NCBI GenBank assembly: GCA_036346355.1
Contig: CM070585.1
Span: 8,385,001-8,449,000 of the forward strand
DNA from: Rhipidocladum racemiflorum
Lineage: Eukaryota; Streptophyta; Magnoliopsida; Poales; Poaceae
Reading direction: 5' to 3'
Length of the DNA stretch: 64,000 nucleotides
Shown: in pieces, positions 11,471-23,050 of the stretch
Position numbering within the stretch: position 1 is the stretch's first letter
Layout: the number at the start of each line of letters is the position of its first letter
The notes under the pieces: model-generated
Told to the model about the DNA's origin: nothing
The model's input: only the letters and a program-made list of their open reading frames with translations
Database searches by the model: none
Program-made: the position numbers and the translations under genes

Positions 11471-11940
11471 AAATAAACGACTATAAATTTGAGTATTCAT
11501 TTAATTTTATTAGGTACGGATGTTTTTCTACTCGGATGTTTTTTCTAGTCTCCGGAGTAGGTACTCTTTATATTATATCTCACAGCATAAAGAGTATTTC
11601 GTGTAATAAAGGATATATATATATAGTATATGAATATATAATACTAACTATATGGTATTTACATTTTTCAGAGATGATGTATACATTTTTTAGACATACT
11701 CTTTTTTATATTCGTATATGAAGATATTTACAAAATACGTTAAAAATGTGTGTACTTCCTTGCAATTTTTTCATGCAATTCACATAAAAATTTCTTATAA
11801 TTAGTATATAAGTATACTCAAAGTGATAAAAAGTATTTATTTCAGATGTGAGAGTAACTACACCCGGAAGTAGAAGATATTATTAGGGGTGAATAAAACT
11901 AAGCATTACACACTAAAAACTGTATTTTACTTGACAAATG
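11471..11940. other. AT-rich upstream spacer of the SDR gene
   Basis: I see no gene or element ends here, only AT-rich sequence with short ATATAT runs. Confidence 0.5.
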
Positions 11941-12336
11941 TACTCTCTTCAGTCACAAATATATATTGTTTCAGCCGTGCCTTCTATGCATCACTCTCCT
12001 AATACAAAATGCACAAATCTTAAAGCAAGTGAAGGGTAAAAAATCATTCATGCTTTAATATTTGTGCAACTTTTAAATAGTGATGCATAGAAGCATCTCT
12101 GATGTTGTTTTGGGATACATGCAATTAAACATTTAAAAACTTGGCTATCAATATCTTTTAAATATTTATATATATATATATATATATACATGAAAACCAT
12201 ATATATATATCAAAAAGTATGTTCATAATGTTATTAAATTTTATAAATATATTACAATAGTATTTAGTGATTAAAGTGGTATTTTAAAGACCACATTGAC
12301 ATCTAAAATGATATATTTTTGTTACTGAAGAGAGTA
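11941..12336. mobile_element. MITE, Stowaway-like
   Basis: Ends are inverted copies of TACTCTCTTCAGTCACAAA and its mirror TTGTTACTGAAGAGAGTA, with TA at both borders. About 396 bp, AT-rich, with an (AT)n run at 12169-12188. No coding capacity. Class assigned from end sequence and TA border. Confidence 0.7.
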
Positions 12337-13333
12337 ACATTTTCGCTAGCATTTTTTTTTAAAAAAAAAGAAAGATAAAAGAGTAGATTCGCTAGTTTGT
12401 AGTAACGAAGCCACACACACATGCATACAGCATACTTATGAGGACGAGGATTCATAATTAGTGTGCGCCTATGTTTTATGAGGACGAGGATTCATAATTA
12501 GTGTCCGTAAAATTTCAAGTGTGCGTCTATGGACGCCGCATGTATATCGATTCGCGTGTAAGGTTGCGCCATATGGAAAATTTTAGTTTGAGTTTTTTGT
12601 TTGCCAAAAAAACATAATTTTGGTTTTTTAAAAAAAAATTGACTTGTTAGGAACCATAATCGAATTTGCATAATTTTAGTTTTTTTGGTGATATTTTTGA
12701 AAAATTGTCTGACTAAAAGCCGTCGTCAAATTTGTGTAACCACAGAGTTTTTTGTTTTAAAAAAAAAACCACAGGTCCTTTTTGTAAAAAAAAAAAAAGC
12801 AAAAAAAACCTATCGGTAAATTTAGTTTACCGATGAAGGACCTCTCTCTGAATATGACGAAATTTAGGGACTTTTTTGAAAAAAAAACTATAGAAAGACC
12901 TAAATATAATTTTAGAATTTACAGAAAACCTTTTTGCAAAAAAAATTAACATGTAATCTCCCTAGTCGGGCTGCAATTTTATGCGGCTTATGTATTAGTA
13001 TAGATATGGATATATATACTTTGTGTTGGTGTGTCCGACGTGTAACCATCCATTGTACTTTCAAATAATGTCATATCCTAGGCTATCTCATTTTTGGCTT
13101 TGGCCTACTTGCCACCTCACTATCTTAAACAGGTACCAAGGAAAAATCGCCTCTCCTCTTAATGAAAGATGGAGTAGCTCCATTTGGAGCTTGTTTGTCG
13201 GCTCAATTGCCTCTCATCTTGATAGATCTCTCCTATACTACGATCCTTCTTACATCACTCAATAAAACGACCACGGCAAATTTAGTAGCACATTCGCGAG
13301 AGCTTTACCAAAAAATATAAACCAATAGCCTAC
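12337..13333. other. AT-rich intergenic spacer with a 40-bp tandem duplication
   Basis: No gene seen. TGAGGACGAGGATTCATAAT occurs twice with a 40-bp period (12437-12507). Several A- or T-runs of 8 to 12 bases fall between 12,600 and 12,950. Confidence 0.55.
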
Positions 13334-13336
13334 TAA

Positions 13337-13647
13337 GGCCCTGTTTAGGGCTTGAAGCTAGCTCTAGCTTTCAAAAAATCAACTTTAGCTTTCGAAAAGC
13401 CGATAAATCCTACAAACATTTAAGCTTTTAAACGACGGATTTTGGTGTAAGCTAGAAGTCATATATAACTAGCAAAAGCTAAAAGCTAAAAGCTGGTTGA
13501 GACCTGCTTTTGCAGCTTATTGCTAAGAAAAATTAGCTGTTTGTTAAACGGTCTTTTATATATATAAAAAAAAAGCTATAGATATTGTTCAATACAAAAA
13601 GCCAAAAAGCATATTTTTATAAAGCTATAACTCCCCTAAACAGGTCC
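13337..13647. mobile_element. Tourist-like (PIF/Harbinger) MITE
   Basis: Ends GGCCCTGTTTAGGG and CCCTAAACAGGTCC are inverted repeats with two mismatches, flanked by the 3-bp duplication TAA (13334-13336 and 13648-13650). About 311 bp, rich in AGCTTTTAGCTT-type words. No coding. Confidence 0.85.
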
Positions 13648-13650
13648 TAA

Positions 13651-13961
13651 CTTGATTGTTAACCATTCCAAGATTCGATCAACCTATATGATTTAGGAGG
13701 GCATTAAACTCCTCATTTGGTTGCAAAACGCGGTAGATCCGATGATATACGCCCGAAGCGTGGGGTTCTGCAATCGCCTTGCTGCATCAGTAATGGGCCT
13801 AACTGCTGCAAACAAAGCAAATAATTTCCATTTAATCAATGGTTAAAAAGTGTACGGAGTAAATAGGCAAGAGAAAAAATGGGTATTAAGCACTATTCAT
13901 ATTTGACTTCGACTCCAGAAAAAAAAAACTCAAAATAAAATACAAGATGAGTGATATCTAT
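13651..13961. other. Spacer left of the Gypsy element
   Basis: Ordinary spacer ending in the TCTAT target duplication (13957-13961). A minus-strand stretch at about 13805-13711 reads open after a possible acceptor, but I recognise no family. Confidence 0.35.
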
Positions 13962-14857
13962 TGTCGGTGTTTCGTGCACCGGCAATGCGAATTTGTGGTC
14001 GGATGGGGTCGCGCGCTCCCTCTCCTCGAATGGTCGACTCAAGGAGTCAGATGATGTATACTGGTTCGGGCTGAACGTCCCTACTCCAGTTCGTTCGGTG
14101 TGGGTGTATTGATCTTTGGGCGATGAACAAGAGGTATACAAGCGAGGCAGGGAGTCGGTCGACCGATCCCTCGGTGTTTTTGCTAGGGAGTTGCGGCTAC
14201 CTAGAAGACTGTTTTTTCCATCCCCCCTCCCTCTCGGGCCCTGCCTCTCCTTATATAGACGGAGGAGGCAGGTTACACGGGAGTTTGGGAAAAACCCCGA
14301 GGAAAGGGGCTTGCGTGTCTCGGAGTCCGGTTTCTGTCTTGTCCGACTGATCCCTGCCCGTCCCGAGGCAGGGTTGGTGGCTCTGTGATGAGTGGTCTTG
14401 CGTGGTGCTGTCTGGATGACGCATCGCGTGGTGCTCCTGTCAGCCTCGGCGGCTTTAATGGCGCTTGACTTTGCCTTGGCCTCGGGAGTGGGCGTATTCT
14501 TCTGCGGTGTGCCAGGCGATGGGACGGGGGCTTGACTTTTTCGGTGGCTCCTCTGACAGTCTTGGGAAGGAGCCGCCGCTCGGTGACGGACGCCTGTGGA
14601 CGCCGCGCACAAGGCAATTGCCTGACACCGACGCGGCCCCGCCTGCTCGTGGCGCTGGTGGAGCTTGCCGATCCGCGAAGCTTCAACATTAGGCGCCGGA
14701 GCCCGCCGACCGCCTCGGATAGGAGTCCGCCGACCGCCCAGGGTCGGTCTCGCACAGCCGGTCCGCCCGCGCCCAAGTACCTTTTGGCGCGCTGGCCTTT
14801 CGCTGCGCTGGTCACCCGCTCGCTGGCCGATGGGGTACCCATGGTACGGCATCGCCA
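13962..14857 (-). repeat. 3' LTR of Tat-type Gypsy element
   Basis: 896 bp. The first ~600 bp match the partner LTR almost exactly; the last ~280 bp (14,570-14,857) are strongly diverged in small indels. A minus-strand TATA box (TATATAA, 14251-14257) is kept. Confidence 0.92.
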
Positions 14858-15155
14858 AGAGCTCGAGCCCCCGAGCTGCCTGAGAGCCGGCCGGGGTTTA
14901 GCCCAATGGCAGTAGCCGCCGCCCTGAGGTCGCGGTGCTTGGTCAAAGAGCCCTGCGCGAAAGACCCTTGAGGGTGTAGCCCCCGAGCCCCGAGCTGCCT
15001 GAGAGCCTGGCTGGGGTTTAGCCCGCGATGGTAGCCGCTGCCCGAGGTCGGCGGTGCTTGGTCCGCGATCGCTGGGGAGCCGCGCCACTTAAAGAGCTCC
15101 TGCAAGGCGAAGACCCGTGAGTAGCCTCGCTGGCCTGAGAGCCTGGCCGGGGTTT
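14858..15155. repeat. GC-rich tandem repeats at the 3' end of the Gypsy element
   Basis: Units of roughly 130-150 bp carry GAGCTGCCTGAGAGCC, GGGGTTTAGCCC and GGTCGGCGGTGCTTGGTC. The array is cut by the Sirevirus at GGTTT (15151-15155) and resumes at 22850. The minus-strand purine tract that primes plus-strand synthesis lies at its left edge. Confidence 0.75.
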
Positions 15156-16903
15156 TGTAGGATCGAAGTATACGAATATAGCAAACAGAGGGGGGGTGAA
15201 TGATTGTGCGGAAGCTAAAACCAAATTCTTGATCTATTAAAAGTTCACCCCAAAACAGAACCAAATAATTGCCTCGTTTTCGACAAAAACAGAATGACAG
15301 AGGTTCGGTAAAACGCGAATTCCCAGAGATCCAACCGTCGGATCGATCTGAAATTTGGACACAAGAAAATAGATTCCAGTACGAATCGAACCCAAAAAGA
15401 ATCAGCTCGATCAGACTTACGGATCAAAAGTTATAAGCTTCCCAAGCTTGCTGTTCCAGAACTTGACGAAAATCAATCTAATCGAAACTTGTAGATTGAT
15501 CAAGAACAACAAAAGATTTATCAACAAAACTTTGAGGAACACTAGATCAATACCCTAGAGAGGTTTTTGATGGATCAAATCAAGATGAAACTCAAAAAAT
15601 AAAAACCAATCTAGAACTAGAACAAGTATGCGAACAAGTATGCAAACAAGAACCAAAAGAGAATATTGTAGCACACAAGGAACTAGAAGAATTGATCTTT
15701 ATTTCTTTTGTCTAAAGTACTCCCATCAAAAGAGTACAAACCCTAAAACCAAGCTCAAGCTCCCTTTGCGCTGCTCGCTACTTGGTTCGATTGATGCCCA
15801 TTAACAGGAGACACCCCTCCTATTTAAAGGACCAACCCACAAGGAGTTCTGAATACGATTCCTATTCCCTAGAAGGAATCTGTATCCAACACAACTCTAC
15901 TTGGCCCAACCTGGCCGAGTACAACTCTTGCACGCGTATGGCAACCCTACCATACTCACGTGACTAACACTTTGCACGCGTATGGCCACCTGTCATACTC
16001 ACGTGACTAACACTTTGCACGCGAATGACCTCCTGCCATTCTCACGTGACTAACCATTCTTCATGTGCACCATTCTCTTAGCCCGAACGTCCCGCATGAC
16101 ATCCTTGACCACCAAGACCTCAGTTCCTCCTGAACCTAGTCCCGAACCTCAGTTCCTCCATGAACCTATTTCCGGTCCCGTCATCGACCACGTTCGCCTT
16201 CGAGCAATACCTGCACATGAACAAACCACAAAACAATTCCGAGCACAAGTCCACGACTTGACTCACATCAATCTATGCAAATACTCACATGAGCATTGCA
16301 TAAAGTCCATTTCAAGCATCATGAAATTCTCACAAATTTCATAATCTCAAAAACAAATCAAACACAATTCCAAGTTTGCTCAAAACCCTTAACCGTGCAC
16401 AAAAACATCCAGCACAGACCAAAAACCAGTCCAGCGCACAAAAGAAAAACTTACTGTTTTTAAGAACTTGGTCCCGCGCAAAAACCTCAAAATCACGTTT
16501 ATGACGGACCAAAAAATTTGGTCCGTTATACATGGGAAAATCGAGGTCGCCAAAATCATGTGTATGACAGACCAAAAAATTTGGTCCGTCATACATGGGA
16601 AAAACGAGTTCGCCAAAAGCATGTGTATGACAGACCAAAAAATTTGGTCCGTCATACATGGGAAAAACGCGATTTCTTGTACAAGCGTAAAAGCATCAAA
16701 ATCACGTTTATGACAGACCAAAAAGTTTGGTCCGTCATACATGCGAAACTCACTGTTTTTGGATGTTTGGTCTGGCGCAAATGCAAAGTCTCTGTTTTTT
16801 GGATGTTTGAATGTTTAGTCCTTCATGCAAGCAATTTTACAAGATTAATCCTAACCAATTTTTCAGCACAAGATCAAGCCAATTTTTCATCACATGATTC
16901 ACA
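15156..16903 (-). repeat. 3' LTR of Sirevirus-like element
   Basis: 1,748-bp LTR bounded TG...CA, nearly identical to 21103-22849. A polypurine tract on the minus strand (CAAGGGGGAGAT) abuts its inner end. Confidence 0.92.
16499..16742. repeat. Array of four hairpin units in the 3' LTR
   Basis: Four copies of a palindromic unit, with arms TATGACGGACCAAA (or TATGACAGACCAAA) and TTTGGTCCGTCATA around a 2-3 base centre. They are spaced about 60 bp for the first three, with the fourth further on. The spacer word CATGGGAAAA also recurs. A matching array is in the other LTR. Confidence 0.9.
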
Positions 16904-18685
16904 ATCTCCCCCTTGATGAAAACATTGGCAACACCACTTTAGATTTGAACATTGGCATTCTCTTTTTAAAAGATTTTGAGATCCAAAGGATTAACACCAA
17001 AACACAGAACCTCCCCCTTTGACAAAAAGGTAAAACAAAATCTCCCCCTGAGAATGAAAATGTGTGTGAATGTGCAATGTGTCCAAGAATTTCAAAATTC
17101 TCCAAACTTCTCAAATTTCCAAAAAAAAAAAAAACTTTTTCCCTTTTTCTTTTAACTTCTCAAATATTCCCAAAATTTCTCCCCCTTTGACAATGGATTC
17201 ATCAAGAGAACAACAAGAGAACATGTTCAAATTTTTTTCTTGTATCAATGGTTTTGCAAACAGAAGCAAGGGAGTGCCAAGATACAAAGGATGAGCTCAT
17301 TCGATCATATAACCTTATATATCACATAATATGCAAAATATATGATCTTAATGTGATTTTAACAAGTTAGGGAATGACATGCATCTCAACCTCAATTTAG
17401 TCAACTATAGCCAAGTACTAAGCAAGATCTTAGCAGAAAAAGCAAGGCTTTAAAAATTGAAGCAACTAACAACTTAGGGCGAGCAAGTAGTTTCAACTCC
17501 AATCTAGTAGACCAATTTAATCTTTAAACAATAAGGTGCATGTGGCATGCTTGAAACATACTTCTTTTGTTTTCTAGGAGTGGCATGCTTGAAGCATACA
17601 TCTTATCTTTTTAGGGAAAGCAAGCCTGAAGCACATAACTTGAAGCTTTTGCTTTTAACAGCCCCCTTTTTTTATATTGATTCCCTTTTCTTTTTCCTTT
17701 TTCTTTGATTGTAAACATGCAAAAGTGATTAAAGGTCTTATGAAAGAGTAAAGTTGAAAACACACTTGCTTCATAGCCCAAATTTGTCAAGAAGATTCAA
17801 TATCAAGCCTAGAAGAGTGAGATATCACAGAGTATTTAGCTATAGGCAATCACCCAGGAATTCCGCAATGTCATTTTTAGTTCAAGTGAGACAATTAGAT
17901 TATCATATATTAGCTCAATTACATAACATATAAAGAAATATGATAAAGTGAGCTCATTAAGTGAAAGAACTTGGCAAGGAAACTCCCCCTCAAAACAAAC
18001 CCATTGGATGAACAATCCCAAGTTCTCCCCGAATAAAAGCAAAACGAGAAGAAGACAAAGGTTTTGTGAAAATGTATGCCAATTGATGTTCAGTATCCAC
18101 ATGATGAAGCACAATGTTGCCTTTTTCAACATGATCTCTAAGAAAGTGAAATCTGATGTCAATGTTTTTTTTTCTAGAGTATTGCACGGGGTTCTTAGCA
18201 ATGCAAATTGCACTAGTATTATCACACAAAAGAGGAACACTATCCAAATTAACCCCATAATCTTTAAGTGTAGCTACTATCCAAAGAATTTGAGAACAAC
18301 AACTAGCAGCAGCCACATATTCAGATTCAAGATTGATTGTGCAAATGTAAGATTGCTTTCTAGATGACCATGCAATGAGAGAATTTCCCAAGAAGTGACA
18401 TGAACCAGAAGTGCTTTTCCTATCAATTCTACATCCTCCAAAATCAGCATCAGAAAAAGATCTCAAACTAATGCATGAGGAAGCAGAAAACCAAATGCCA
18501 AAATCTTGAGTTCCATGAAGATACCTGAAAATCCTTTTGACAGCTTGTCGATGTGAAGCACGTGGGAAGCTTGAAAACAAGCACACAAACACATGGGAAG
18601 AGTCTCTCATGTAAACTTCCAATTATCTCAACCTCAACAGCATCATCATCATCTTTTATGAACAAAGACACTCTCCCCCTGAACA
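16904..18685 (-). promoter_or_regulatory. Multiple polypurine tracts upstream of the 3' LTR
   Basis: CTCCCCCT on the plus strand (AGGGGGAG on the minus) occurs near 16906, 17010, 17042, 17180, 17984 and 18674. The first abuts the LTR and is the likely functional primer site. Serial purine tracts of this kind are described for Sireviruses. The stretch 16904-17990 otherwise holds no coding sequence. Confidence 0.7.
17990..18622 (-). CDS. Copia RNase H domain (C-terminal pol fragment)
   Basis: An open frame of 210 codons with the Copia RNase H signature: HRQAVKRIFRYLHGTQDFG (end of RT connection), FSDADFGGCRIDRKSTSG, SRKQSYICTINLESEYVAAA and LCDNTSAICIAKNP, ending HQLAYIFTKPLSSSRF. The acidic positions of the fold (D in DADF, E in ESEY, D in LCDN) are present. 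It should follow integrase and RT, but the frame starts just after the protease remnant, so about 2.5-3 kb of pol is deleted near 18,620-18,660. Confidence 0.85.
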   Translation of the reverse strand: MEVYMRDSSHVFVCLFSSFPRASHRQAVKRIFRYLHGTQDFGIWFSASSCISLRSFSDADFGGCRIDRKSTSGSCHFLGNSLIAWSSRKQSYICTINLESEYVAAASCCSQILWIVATLKDYGVNLDSVPLLCDNTSAICIAKNPVQYSRKKNIDIRFHFLRDHVEKGNIVLHHVDTEHQLAYIFTKPLSSSRFAFIRGELGIVHPMGLF

Positions 18686-18849
18686 TATGCACTTGTACCT
18701 GCATCATTTGGACTAGTGCCTTTTGCGAAAACAGAAGTGGAAGAAGTATCTTCAAAAGCAACACTTTTAGCATGAGATGCACGAGTGAAGAAGAACCAAA
18801 ACTTATCACTGAACATATGAAGTGAGCATCCGAAATTCACTAGCCACAT
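18649..18849 (-). pseudogene. Copia protease remnant
   Basis: Reads WLVNFGCSLHMFSD where Sirevirus-type proteases have WLVDSGCS-HMTGD. The catalytic Asp-Ser-Gly is replaced by Asn-Phe-Gly, so it should be inactive. It is followed at once by RNase H sequence instead of the GAG-pre-integrase region, which marks the internal deletion. Confidence 0.7.
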
Positions 18850-18873
18850 ATTCTCCTTCCTCGCGTGAGAAGC

Positions 18874-21062
18874 CTACATAGAAGCAGAAATTGTCGAGGC
18901 CTCGGTACTGGGGTTAGAAATAAGATGTTTAGGAATCCAGTACTGAGACACACGACGCACAACAGTAGGTACAACACGATAATTTTTATGTACAAAATCA
19001 GATTTGCCTTTTCCCATGTTTCTAGGAACAGAAGGTGTTTTCATCACTCTAGCCGCATAAAAATGTGCTTTGCTGAAATTTGACCTAGCCTTAGTTCTTT
19101 CCTTCTTTTGCTGTTTGGCTAGTCTAAAGCAAAAATCTACCAAGTGTCCATCTCTACCACAATGAGTGCAAGTGTACTTGACATGATGTTTAGCTTTAAC
19201 AGTAAAAGCACATTTTGCATTCATCATAGTAGAAGATAAAAAACCAGTAGATTGAAAAGCAATTTTCTTAGGCTCATTAGATAACTCAATTTTGCAAGGA
19301 GCCTGAACAACAGTGCGAGGTTTAGTTTCATATGTGGCATAAGGATCAAAAACCACCTCTCTTGTTTGTGCTAACCTTAGATTGATCCAAAATCATGTTC
19401 AACTTTTTCTTGCCATTAGTGAAACGTTCCAAAGAATTTTGCAAGTAATCAACTTTCTTAGCAAGAGTTAAACAATTATTGCAAGGAATATCAACCTTCT
19501 CTTTCACATTTACGACAAGTAGAGCATGAAAGAACCTCATGTGTAAGCAGATTATCAGTTATTTGAGAAACCCTAGCATTTGCATCTTTTAACTTCAATT
19601 CAAGAGTTGAGCATTTAGAACAAGAAGTTGAACCATGCAATTCATCAGTGGAACAGCTAGCATTTTTAACACGTTTCTCATTTTTCTCATTTAGATGTAA
19701 CATAAGAGCATGTTCTTTCCTAAGCAAGGTGAGCTCATTGTAAATTAAGTCACATGATTTACAAGTATCATCATCAGGAATCAATGTCTTAAGTCTAGCA
19801 ATTTCAGCATTCAATGACTCCACAAGAATATCATGTTTCTTAATTTTTCTATCACGTTTGTCAAGTAATTTTCCAAGACGGGCAACAGCATTGGCTAATT
19901 CATCATAAGAAGGATCTACCTCATTGAAGTCGATGTCATTGCCGTCCTCGGTGAAGCTATCCTTGCTGCTTGCCATGAGACACAATCCCATCAAATCATG
20001 CTTGCTTGGAGTTGCATCATCTTCGCTGCTCTCCGAGTCCACATCGCTCAAATTGACTTGTTCAAGAGCAGAAAGAACTCGGTGAACCACCTTGCGGTTG
20101 ATGAAGCTCTTCTTCTTCCTATCATTTGATGAGAACCTTTTCTTCTCATTCCTTCTGTCGTTATCCTTCTCCTCCTTTGATGTTTTTCCTGCAAGCTTAG
20201 GACAATTTGTGCGAATATAGTTGAGGTCACCATACTCATAGCATCTTGGAGGACCACCTCTCTTTTTCATTCTCACATTCTGCAAAGCTTTGTTAAAACG
20301 AGAAGAGAGTAGTGCCAAATCTTCCTCAGGAAATTCTTCAATTTGCTCATCTGTTAAAGAGGATAAAGAGGACAAGGCAAAGCTAGAAGAAGAGTTTGCA
20401 TTAGACATGTTAGGGTTAGAGATCAAAGCAATTGACTTAACATTACCCTTCCTGGCAAGAACATCTAACTCATGAGTTTTCAATTTTGAATACAGAACAT
20501 CTAATGTAAGTGTGCTCATGATAGTAGATTCTTGTATAGATGTTACTTTCATCTCCCACACCGACATGTCCAAAGCACTAAGCAATTGTCTAGCATTTGC
20601 AGCATCAGTGTAGCTAACTCCAACAGCACGGAGATTGCTAAGAATTTTATTGAAGCGTGCAAAGAAGTCATCTACAGATTCACTAGGTTTCATCTCAAAA
20701 CGCATATATTCTTTTTTGTAAATATCTTGACGAACCTCTTTGACAGTGTTAGAACCCTCATGATAATCACAAAGAGATTTTCATACCTCATATGCAGATC
20801 GAAGATGAACCACACGATCAAAGTCGCTGCGTCCCAAGCCTTGGATGATCAAGTTTCGCGCCTTGCTATTTGCTTCAACATGTGCACGATTTGCATCATT
20901 GACGTTGTCGTTTTCAGGGACTTGATATGGCTTGTAAACCTTCTCCCATATTGCGAAGCCCTGTGCTTGGATGAACGCCTCCATCTTGGCCTTCCAAAAC
21001 AGAAAATCAACACCATCGAACACACATGGTTTTGTCGAATAACGATCCATTGATCTAATCAC
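18874..21062 (-). pseudogene. Sirevirus-type gag, broken by one stop and two frameshifts
   Basis: Starts MIRSMDRYS at 21062. One frame runs to 19491 except for a TGA at 20781-20783 where the family usually has Trp (EV-W-KSL). It contains the gag core (MKPSESVDDFFARFNKILSN, then LLSALDMSVWEMKV), a degenerate zinc knuckle (CYEYGDLNYIRTNC) and long coiled-coil segments. A frameshift near 19,495 and another near 19,350 lead to a second zinc finger, CTHCGRDGHLVDFC (about 19,160), a CCHC with C-x2-C-x4-H-x4-C spacing. Gag normally forms the particle and packages RNA. With these breaks, this copy would depend on a relative. Confidence 0.8.
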
Positions 21063-21102
21063 CGGTTAAGATAGATTAGAAAGACCTTGCTCTGATACCA
21101 CT

Positions 21103-22849
21103 TGTAGGATCGAAGTATACGAATATAGCAATCAGAGGGGGGGTGAATGATTGTGCGGAAGCTAAAACCAAATTCTTGATCTATTAAAAGTTCACCCCAA
21201 AACAGAACCAAATAATTGCCTCGTTTTCGACAAAAACAGAATGACAAAGGTTCGGTAAAATGCGAATTCCCAGAGATCCAACTGTCAGATCGATCTGAAA
21301 TTTGGACACAAGAAAATAGATTCCAGTACAAATCGAACCCAAAAAGAATCAGCTCGATCGGACTTACGGATCAAAAGTTATAAGCTTCCCAAGCTTGCTG
21401 TTCCAGAACTTGACGAAAATCAATCTAATCGAAACTTGTAGATTGATCAAGAACAACAAAAGATTTATCAACAAAACTTTGAGGAACACTAGATCAATAC
21501 CCTAGAGAGGTTTTTGATGGATCAAATCAAGATGAAACTCAAAAAATAAAAACCAATCTAGAACTAGAACAAGTATGCGAACAAGTATGCAAACAAGAAC
21601 CAAAAGAGAATATTGTAGCACACAAGGAACTAGAAGAATTGATCTTTATTTCTTTTGTCTAAAGTACTCCCATCAAAAGAGTACAAACCCTAAAACCAAG
21701 CTCAAGCTCCCTTGCGCCTGTTCTGCTACTTGGTTCGATTGATGCCCTTTAACAGGAGACACCCCTCCTATTTAAAGGACCAACCCACAAGGAGTTCTGA
21801 ATACGATTCCTATTCCCTAGAAGGAATCTGTATCCAACACAACTCTACTTGGCCCAACCTGGCCGAGTACAACTCTTGCACGCCGTATGGCAACCCTACC
21901 ATACTCACGTGACTAACACTTTGCACGCCAGATGGCCACTGTCATACTCACGTGACTAACACTTTGCACGCGAATGACCTCCTGCCATTCTCACGTGACT
22001 AACCATTCTTCATGTGCACCATTCTCTTAGCCCGAACGTCCCGCATGACATCCTTGACCACCAAGACCTCAGTTCCTCCTGAACCTAGTCCCGAACCTCA
22101 GTTCCTCCATGAACCTATTTCCGGTCCCGTCATCGACCACGTTCGCCTTCGAGCAATACCTGCACATGAACAAACCACAAAACAATTCCGAGCACAAGTC
22201 CACGACTTGACTCACATCAATCCATGCAAATACTCACATGAGCATTGCATAAAGTCCATTTCAAGCATCATGAAATTCTCACAAATTTCATAATCTCAAA
22301 AACAAATCAAACACAATTCCAAGTTTGCTCAAAACCCTTAACCGTGCACAAAAACATCCAGCACAGACCAAAAACCAGTCCAGCGCACAAAAGAAAAACT
22401 TACTGTTTTTAAGAACTTGGTCCCGCGCAAAAACCTCAAAATCACGTTTATGACGGACCAAAAAATTTGATCCGTTATACATGGGAAAATCGAGGTCGCC
22501 AAAATCATGTGTATGACAGACCAAAAAATTTGGTCCGTCATACATGGGAAAAACGAGTTCGCCAAAAGAATGTGTATGACAGACCAAAAAATTTGGTCCG
22601 TCATACATGGGAAAAACGCGATTTCTTGTACAAGCGTAAAAGCATCAAAATCACGTTTATGACAGACCAAAAAGTTTGGTCCGTCATACATGCGAAACTC
22701 ACTGTTTTTGGATGTTTGGTCTGGCGCAAATGCAAAGTCTCTGTTTTGGATGTTTGAATGTTTAGTCCTTCATGCAAGCAATTTACAAGATTAATCCTAA
22801 CCAATTTTTCAGCACAAGATCAAGCCAATTTTTCATCACATGATTCACA
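21103..22849 (-). repeat. 5' LTR of Sirevirus-like element
   Basis: 1,747-bp LTR. The PBS lies two bases inside its inner end. Small indels relative to the partner cluster near 21,712-21,735 and 21,880-21,935. Confidence 0.92.
22446..22691. repeat. Array of four hairpin units in the 5' LTR
   Basis: Counterpart of 16499-16742 with the same four palindromic units. The first has TTTGATCCGTTATA in its right arm, a small departure from symmetry. Confidence 0.9.
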
Positions 22850-23050
22850 GGTTTAGCCCGGCGATGGTAGCCGTCGGCCCGGAGGTCGGCGGTGCTTGGT
22901 CGGCGCGACTGCTTGGGAGCCGCGCCAGGCCAAAAAAAAGAGCCCGGTGGCGAAGCGCTTGCGGTGGAGTGTAGAGCGGATCGGAGAGCTGGTCGGGGGT
23001 TTAGCCCGGTCGGACTCTGGCAGGCTACGTCGTTCGTGGGCCCTTAGAGT
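22850..23050. repeat. Continuation of the GC-rich tandem repeats
   Basis: GGTTTAGCCCGGCGATGGTA and GGTCGGCGGTGCTTGGTC repeat the words seen at 14858-15155. The join 15155/22850 restores the array once the nested element and one GGTTT copy are removed. Confidence 0.75.

Larger units (their letters stand above)
15156..22849 (-). mobile_element. Sirevirus-like Ty1/Copia element nested in the Gypsy element, internally deleted
   Basis: LTRs of 1,748 and 1,747 bp (15156-16903 and 21103-22849) start TGTAGGATCG, end GATTCACA and are flanked by GGTTT (15151-15155 and 22850-22854). The Met-tRNA-type PBS TGGTATCAGAGC is on the minus strand at 21089-21100. The interior, read on the minus strand, has a long gag, a damaged protease and then directly RNase H; integrase and RT are missing. 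Multiple AGGGGGAG purine tracts precede the 3' LTR and the LTRs are very long. Both are known marks of Sirevirus (Maximus) elements. LTRs look about 98% identical by eye, so insertion was recent. Confidence 0.93.

Noticed and set aside
13711..13805. Exon-like minus-strand stretch with an acceptor-like TTTGTTTGCAG
   Set aside because: No family recognised, too short, and no matching neighbouring exon found.
13893..15088. Arg/Pro/Ser-rich ORFs of 271-321 codons in the Gypsy LTR
   Set aside because: They lie in the LTR, are repeated at 34732-35622 and have no protein family resemblance; LTR shadows.
16499..16742. Regularly spaced short palindromic repeats resembling a CRISPR array
   Set aside because: The units are in a plant retrotransposon LTR, the 'spacers' are near-identical between units and there is a matching copy in the other LTR.
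16339..16916. ORFs repeating MYDGPNFLVCH-like and DRPKNLVRHTWEK-like peptides
   Set aside because: Translation of the hairpin array in the LTR. The regular repeats reflect DNA structure, not a protein. The same ORFs recur at 22288-22757.
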